DNA of 64,000 nucleotides from the NCBI RefSeq assembly GCF_003388735.1, contig NZ_QUBQ01000009.1:1-64000 (forward strand). The letters run 5' to 3'. The position numbers were made by a program, and so were the translations under genes. A model generated the notes under the pieces. It made no database searches. It worked only from the letters and a program-made list of their open reading frames with translations, and was not told the DNA's origin. This document shows positions 60,015-64,000 of this stretch, in pieces. Source of the stretch: Paenibacillus paeoniae. GTDB taxonomy: Bacteria > Bacillota > Bacilli > Paenibacillales > Paenibacillaceae. Positions within the stretch are counted from its first letter, which is position 1; each line of letters starts with the position of its first letter.

Positions 60015-60110
60015 GAAATAATAGCGATAAGAAACAGCAATACTGTAAAAGGTAATGCTGTGCTTGTTGTCATGTTCAAAAAACAAAATGATTAAGGGGA
60101 GAATTGCAGC

Positions 60111-61151
60111 ATGAAAAAAACATTTAGCTTTATGCTTATGCTGGTTGTAGCACTCTCGCTTGTGTTGTCTGCTTGCGGACAAGACAAAAACGGCGGGAAA
60201 AATGAAGGCGGAACCAAAGTCGAGTCTGACGGAAGCGGCAAAGACTTTAAAATTGGCATGGTAACCGACGTGGGCGGAGTTAACGATAAATCGTTCAACC
60301 AAAGCGCTTGGGAAGCTTTGCAACAGCTGAAAGCATCCACTGGCGCTGAAACGAAATTCCTAGAAAGTAAAGGCGAAGCTGACATGGAGCCGAACCTGAA
60401 CAACTTCGTACGCGAAGGCTATAGCCTTACTTGGGGTATCGGCATGCTGTTCGAAGATGCAATGAAAAAGGTAGCGTCCGAGAATCCTGATGCTAAACTG
60501 GGTCTCATTGACGCAGTGGTAGACGCTCCGAACGTAGTATCCGTTACATTCGCTGAGGAAGAAGGTTCCTTCCTGGTTGGCGTTGTAGCAGGTCTGGTTA
60601 CAAAATCCAACAACATCGGCTTTGTAGGCGGTATGGAAATTCCGGTTATTACTCGTTTTGCAAAAGGCTTCGAAGCGGGTATTAAAGCTGTAAATCCAGA
60701 TGCAAAGGTAACGATTACGTATTCCGGTGCTTTCGATAAGCCTGACCTTGGCAAGAGCATCGCAGCAACTATGTACAACGGTGGTGCGGACATTATCTTC
60801 CACGCTTCCGGCGGTACGGGCAATGGCGTATTCAACGAGGCGATCGAGCGTAAGAAGAACGGCAAAGAAGTATGGGTTATCGGCGTAGATAAAGACCAAT
60901 CGCTGGAATTCGGCGACGAAGTGACGCTGACATCCATGATGAAAGGCGTTGAAGCTGCGGTAACGAAAGTATCCAAAGACCTGATCGACGGCAATTGGCA
61001 CGGCGGCTCGCATGAAGTACTTGGCCTTAAGGACAATGCAGTAGGTCTTCCTGAGACTTCCACGAAAAACGTTCCTGAGGACGTATTGAAAAAAGTTGAA
61101 GAATTCAAAGCAAAAATCATTAGCGGTGAAATTACAGTTCCGGGTGAATAA
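60111..61151 (+). CDS. bmpA: BMP family nucleoside-binding lipoprotein
   Basis: 346 residues. A lipoprotein signal with lipobox LSAC gives Cys22 as the mature start. A BMP/PnrA-type periplasmic-binding fold follows (FKIGMVTDVGGVNDKSFNQ, ADIIFHASGGTGNGVFNEA, EVWVIGVDKDQ). Members bind purine nucleosides (BmpA/PnrA; NupN in B. subtilis). The genes that follow encode the matching ABC ATPase and permeases. A perfect hairpin lies between it and the ATPase gene, which could raise lipoprotein expression over the rest. Confidence 0.92.
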   Translation: MKKTFSFMLMLVVALSLVLSACGQDKNGGKNEGGTKVESDGSGKDFKIGMVTDVGGVNDKSFNQSAWEALQQLKASTGAETKFLESKGEADMEPNLNNFVREGYSLTWGIGMLFEDAMKKVASENPDAKLGLIDAVVDAPNVVSVTFAEEEGSFLVGVVAGLVTKSNNIGFVGGMEIPVITRFAKGFEAGIKAVNPDAKVTITYSGAFDKPDLGKSIAATMYNGGADIIFHASGGTGNGVFNEAIERKKNGKEVWVIGVDKDQSLEFGDEVTLTSMMKGVEAAVTKVSKDLIDGNWHGGSHEVLGLKDNAVGLPETSTKNVPEDVLKKVEEFKAKIISGEITVPGE

Positions 61152-61196
61152 GTTCGGATCATTGGTATTACGATAAAGCTTGGCAAGGGTCACAGT

Positions 61197-61235
61197 GACA
61201 AGACCGGCATGAGCCGGTCTTGTCCTGTTTCTCTG
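61197..61235 (+). terminator. Intraoperonic terminator or stabilising hairpin
   Basis: Perfect 12-bp stem GACAAGACCGGC (61197-61208) / GCCGGTCTTGTC (61213-61224), loop ATGA, followed by CTGTTTCTC. It lies between the lipoprotein gene and the ATPase gene of the same system. Confidence 0.75.
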
Positions 61236-61257
61236 CTCGTTAAGAAGGAAGATCATT

Positions 61258-62820
61258 ATGTGGATCCCGGGAGATGATGAATGCATGGATCAGAGCGGGG
61301 CAGTCGTAGAGTTAAAGGGTATAACCAAAAGATTTCCTGGCTTGGTTGCGAATGATTCCATTAACTTTGAGCTGAAAAAAGGTGAGGTTCACGCTTTGCT
61401 CGGTGAGAATGGCGCAGGCAAGTCTACGCTTATGAATATCTTGTTCGGTCTTTATCAGCCGGATGAGGGAGAAATATGGATTAATGGCGAGCAGACTGTC
61501 ATTGATGGTGCCTCCAAGGCTATTGAGCTTGGCATCGGCATGGTGCATCAACACTTCAAGCTCGTACAGCCGTTCACGGTCACTGAGAACATTGTTCTTG
61601 GCAACGAGCCGAAGAAGGGGCTTAAGATTGATTATAAGCTCGCGAACGAGAAGGTTAAGACGATCTCGGAGCGCTATGGTTTGAAAGTAGATCCGCAGAT
61701 GCGGGTTCAAGATATTACGGTAGGTATGCAACAGCGGGTTGAAATTTTGAAAACGTTATATCGAGGCGCGGAGATTGTTATTTTTGACGAGCCAACCGCT
61801 GTACTTACCGTACAGGAAATTGAGGAATTAATCGAAATCATTCGTAACCTCGCTGCCGAAGGAAAATCCATTATTATTATTACGCATAAGCTCAAAGAAG
61901 TTATGGCTCTTGCGAATACGGTAACGGTGATTCGTAGAGGCAAGGTTATCCGTACAGTCAGCACAAGTGAGACGAGTGAGCGTCAATTGGCAGAGCTAAT
62001 GGTTGGACGAGATGTTAACTTCCAGGTCGAGAAGACGAAGCGCCCGCCAGGCGATATCGTTCTGTCCGTTGAGGGGCTTCAAATGAAGGGCGATCAAGGT
62101 AAGATGGTGCTGGATGGCACCAGCTTCAAGGTTCGCTCCGGTGAAATCTTCGGCATTGCAGGTGTAGACGGCAACGGCCAGAGCGAGCTGATCTATGCCA
62201 TTACGGGTATGCGCAAGGTGCAAGACGGCCAAGTGAGTCTTAATGGCAATGATATTACGAACGATACGCCTCGGAAGATCTCGACTGCAGGCGTCGGTCA
62301 TATTCCCGAAGATCGACATAAACATGGACTAGTACTTGATTTCAAACTGAGCGAAAACATGATTCTGAACACGTATTTCAAGCCGGAATACGGGAAGTCA
62401 GGGTTGATTGATGAGAAGGCGATGGACAGCGTAACGACCAGACTGGTCGAAGAATTCGATGTTCGTACATCCGGTATTTATACCCATGCTCGGGCACTGT
62501 CCGGGGGCAATCAGCAGAAAGCGATTATTGCACGCGAGCTGAACAAGGACCCCGATCTTATTATCGCAGTCCAGCCTACAAGGGGTCTGGATATTGGCGC
62601 GATTGAATTCGTTCATAAGCGTCTTATGGATGCTCGCAATGAGGGCAAAGCTGTCCTGCTAGTCTCCTTCGAGCTGGACGAGCTGTATGCCTTGTCAGAC
62701 CGGATAGAGGTTATGTATGAGGGCAAGCTTGTCGGCGAAGTCGACGCTGACCAAAGAGATGATGAACGTCTAGGCTTATTGATGGCGGGCAATACCGATC
62801 ATGATGGAGAAAGGAGCTAG
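61258..62820 (+). CDS. Nucleoside ABC transporter, duplicated ATP-binding protein (NupO-like)
   Basis: 520 residues with two ABC domains in tandem, as in RbsA/NupO. The first has Walker A GENGAGKST, a signature region at VGMQQRVEILK and Walker B IVIFDEPTAVL. The second has a degenerate Walker A (GVDGNGQSEL) and the signature LSGGNQQKAIIARE. It powers uptake of the substrate bound by the BMP lipoprotein. GAAGGAAG precedes ATG 61258; ATG 61285 is a possible later start. The permease gene follows five bases after the stop. Confidence 0.93.
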   Translation: MWIPGDDECMDQSGAVVELKGITKRFPGLVANDSINFELKKGEVHALLGENGAGKSTLMNILFGLYQPDEGEIWINGEQTVIDGASKAIELGIGMVHQHFKLVQPFTVTENIVLGNEPKKGLKIDYKLANEKVKTISERYGLKVDPQMRVQDITVGMQQRVEILKTLYRGAEIVIFDEPTAVLTVQEIEELIEIIRNLAAEGKSIIIITHKLKEVMALANTVTVIRRGKVIRTVSTSETSERQLAELMVGRDVNFQVEKTKRPPGDIVLSVEGLQMKGDQGKMVLDGTSFKVRSGEIFGIAGVDGNGQSELIYAITGMRKVQDGQVSLNGNDITNDTPRKISTAGVGHIPEDRHKHGLVLDFKLSENMILNTYFKPEYGKSGLIDEKAMDSVTTRLVEEFDVRTSGIYTHARALSGGNQQKAIIARELNKDPDLIIAVQPTRGLDIGAIEFVHKRLMDARNEGKAVLLVSFELDELYALSDRIEVMYEGKLVGEVDADQRDDERLGLLMAGNTDHDGERS

Positions 62821-62825
62821 CGTGT

Positions 62826-63908
62826 ATGGAAGTGATAAAAAAGATTTTTAATGAAAAAAGATCGCTGCTTGTTCCGGTTGTCTCCATTGTGCTTGGACTG
62901 CTGATCGGAGCCATAGCTATGCTTGCAGGCGGCTATAATCCGATTCTGGCGTACAGCTCGCTCTTCAATCGTGTCATCGGCAGTTCGTATCATATGGGTG
63001 AGACGATACGTGCGATTACGCCGCTGATCTTTACCGGCCTCGCGGTAGCGTTCGCATTCCGGACAGGATTGTTCAATATCGGGGTAGAGGGTCAGTTCGT
63101 TATGGGGATGACCGGCGCGACGCTAGTTGGCGTATTGCTTGATCTGCCTTGGTACATTCATGGACCGCTTGCCGTCATTACCGGTGCAATATTCGGGGGC
63201 ATATGGGCAGGGATTGTCGGTTACTTGAAGGCCAAGCGAGGCGTGAATGAAGTAATCTCCTCCATCATGCTCAACTGGACGGCCTTGTATCTTGCCAACT
63301 TTATTGTATCGAAATTCCTGACCGATCCCGGTCAGCAGAAATCTAGAGCGATTCACGAATCTGCACTGATGAATATTGAATGGCTGGTGCAACTGATGGA
63401 CAAGGCCAGAATTCACTGGGGCACATTCGTAGCATTGGCATGCGTCCTTATTTTCTATGTCATTCTGTGGCGTACGAAGCAAGGGTATGAGCTTCGCGCT
63501 GTTGGACATAATCCGGATGCGGCTCTCTATGCGGGCATGAACGTTAACCGAACCATTGTGAAGTCGATGATGATCAGCGGCGTATTTGCCGGTCTTGGCG
63601 GTGTGTTCGAGGTGCTTGGCGTATTCGGTAACCAGACCATTATGGCAGCATCGCCAGGCTATGGATTTGACGGTATCGCGGTTGCGCTGCTCGGCGGCAA
63701 TACGCCTGTAGGCGTTCTGCTCGCATCCATTCTGTTCGGCGGATTGAGCTATGGCTCCGCTGGCATGAGCTTCGGCGCTGGCGTGCCTCAAGAAATTATA
63801 CGAATTGTCATTGGTTCAGTTATTTTCTTTGTGGCGGCGCACGGCATTGTGAAGTTTATTCTTAAGCCATTTATGAGCAAGCGGGCAAAGCGGAAGGAGG
63901 CGGCGTAG
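62826..63908 (+). CDS. Nucleoside ABC transporter permease (NupP-like)
   Basis: 360 residues with about nine hydrophobic segments of the BPD_transp_2 type. Conserved segments are FRTGLFNIGVEGQFVMG, RGVNEVISSIMLNW, and the coupling region GHNPDAALYAGMNVNR. AAAGGAG lies about eleven bases upstream. It is followed directly by a second permease gene. Confidence 0.93.
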   Translation: MEVIKKIFNEKRSLLVPVVSIVLGLLIGAIAMLAGGYNPILAYSSLFNRVIGSSYHMGETIRAITPLIFTGLAVAFAFRTGLFNIGVEGQFVMGMTGATLVGVLLDLPWYIHGPLAVITGAIFGGIWAGIVGYLKAKRGVNEVISSIMLNWTALYLANFIVSKFLTDPGQQKSRAIHESALMNIEWLVQLMDKARIHWGTFVALACVLIFYVILWRTKQGYELRAVGHNPDAALYAGMNVNRTIVKSMMISGVFAGLGGVFEVLGVFGNQTIMAASPGYGFDGIAVALLGGNTPVGVLLASILFGGLSYGSAGMSFGAGVPQEIIRIVIGSVIFFVAAHGIVKFILKPFMSKRAKRKEAA

Positions 63909-63909
63909 T

Positions 63910-64000
63910 ATGCAGTTTATTGAAGTATCGGGTCAGCTCATTAACATTACGCTTGTGTTCTCCACCGCGCTTATTTTCGCCGCTCTCGGGGGCATGTTCT
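63910..64000 (+). CDS. Second nucleoside ABC permease (NupQ-like), 5' part
   Basis: ATG 63910, two bases after the first permease stop, with GGAAGGAGG upstream. Only 30 residues are in the window (MQFIEVSGQLINITLVFST, then ALIFAALGGMF), a hydrophobic start like the second permease of BMP-type importers. The gene runs past the window end. Confidence 0.85.
   Translation, partial: MQFIEVSGQLINITLVFSTALIFAALGGMF

Noticed and set aside
59980..60020. CodY box at the BMP transporter promoter
   Set aside because: The best alignment to AATTTTCWGAAAATT has four mismatches in an A/T-rich stretch, which is too weak to claim.

Overview
The window looks like a chromosomal segment of a spore-forming Firmicute of the Paenibacillaceae, most likely Paenibacillus or a close relative. 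The gene order follows the origin-proximal part of the Bacillus subtilis map (rrn, csfB, yaaO, tmk, darA, yaaR, holB, ricT, yabA, trmN6, rsmI, abrB, tatD, yabE, rnmV, rsmA, yabG, veg, sspF, ispE, purR, ridA, spoVG, glmU, ctc, pth, fin, mfd, spoVT, yabM, yabN, hup, rqcP, yabP, yabQ, divIC, yabR, spoIIE, yabS, yabT, tilS, hpt, ftsH). Many sporulation genes (csfB, yabG, sspF, spoVG, spoVT, yabP, yabQ, spoIIE) show it makes endospores. The genus is inferred, not proven.

Layout. 1-760: the 3' end of a 23S gene, a 5S gene, terminators, a five-copy 14-bp repeat and other hairpins. 0.76-9.1 kb: a membrane protein on the minus strand, then csfB, a PLP decarboxylase and the tmk-to-rsmI run. 9.1-9.75 kb: abrB on the minus strand with a consensus promoter and two Spo0A boxes, back to back with an HD-domain hydrolase gene that has its own cluster of Spo0A-like boxes. 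11-21.8 kb: tatD to ctc with clear stage-specific promoters (SigK-like before yabG, SigG-like before sspF, SigH-like before spoVG, PurBox pair before purR). 22.0-22.3 kb: four tandem 66-bp units, each a strong hairpin, in the leader of pth. 22.3-36.7 kb: pth, fin, mfd, a parvulin lipoprotein, an SPFH protein with a tiny Arc-type partner, spoVT, yabM, yabN, hup, rqcP, yabP, yabQ, divIC, yabR. 36.9-37.8 kb: a 51-bp minisatellite of about 17 units. 38.2-40.7 kb: spoIIE behind a promoter with the 21-bp spacer of Spo0A-activated genes.

From about 40.9 to 53.8 kb, foreign-looking cargo interrupts the usual spoIIE-yabS neighbourhood: a two-gene MBOAT/SGNH O-acetylation module, a DNRLRE surface protein, a large RHS protein with a candidate RNase toxin tip and an adjacent candidate immunity gene, a decayed coding remnant, an XRE regulator divergent from a 52-residue peptide gene, a small coiled protein and a DJ-1/PfpI protein. 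The conserved order then resumes with yabS, yabT, tilS, hpt and ftsH, followed by a BMP-type nucleoside ABC importer that runs off the window end.

The core genes cover replication (tmk, holB, yabA), rRNA/tRNA modification and translation rescue (trmN6, rsmI, rsmA, rnmV, tilS, pth, rqcP), envelope precursors (glmU, ispE, yabM) and the sporulation programme. The more unusual signals are the pth hairpin array, the Spo0A-box cluster at the HD gene, the 51-bp array and the RHS island with its small-peptide locus.
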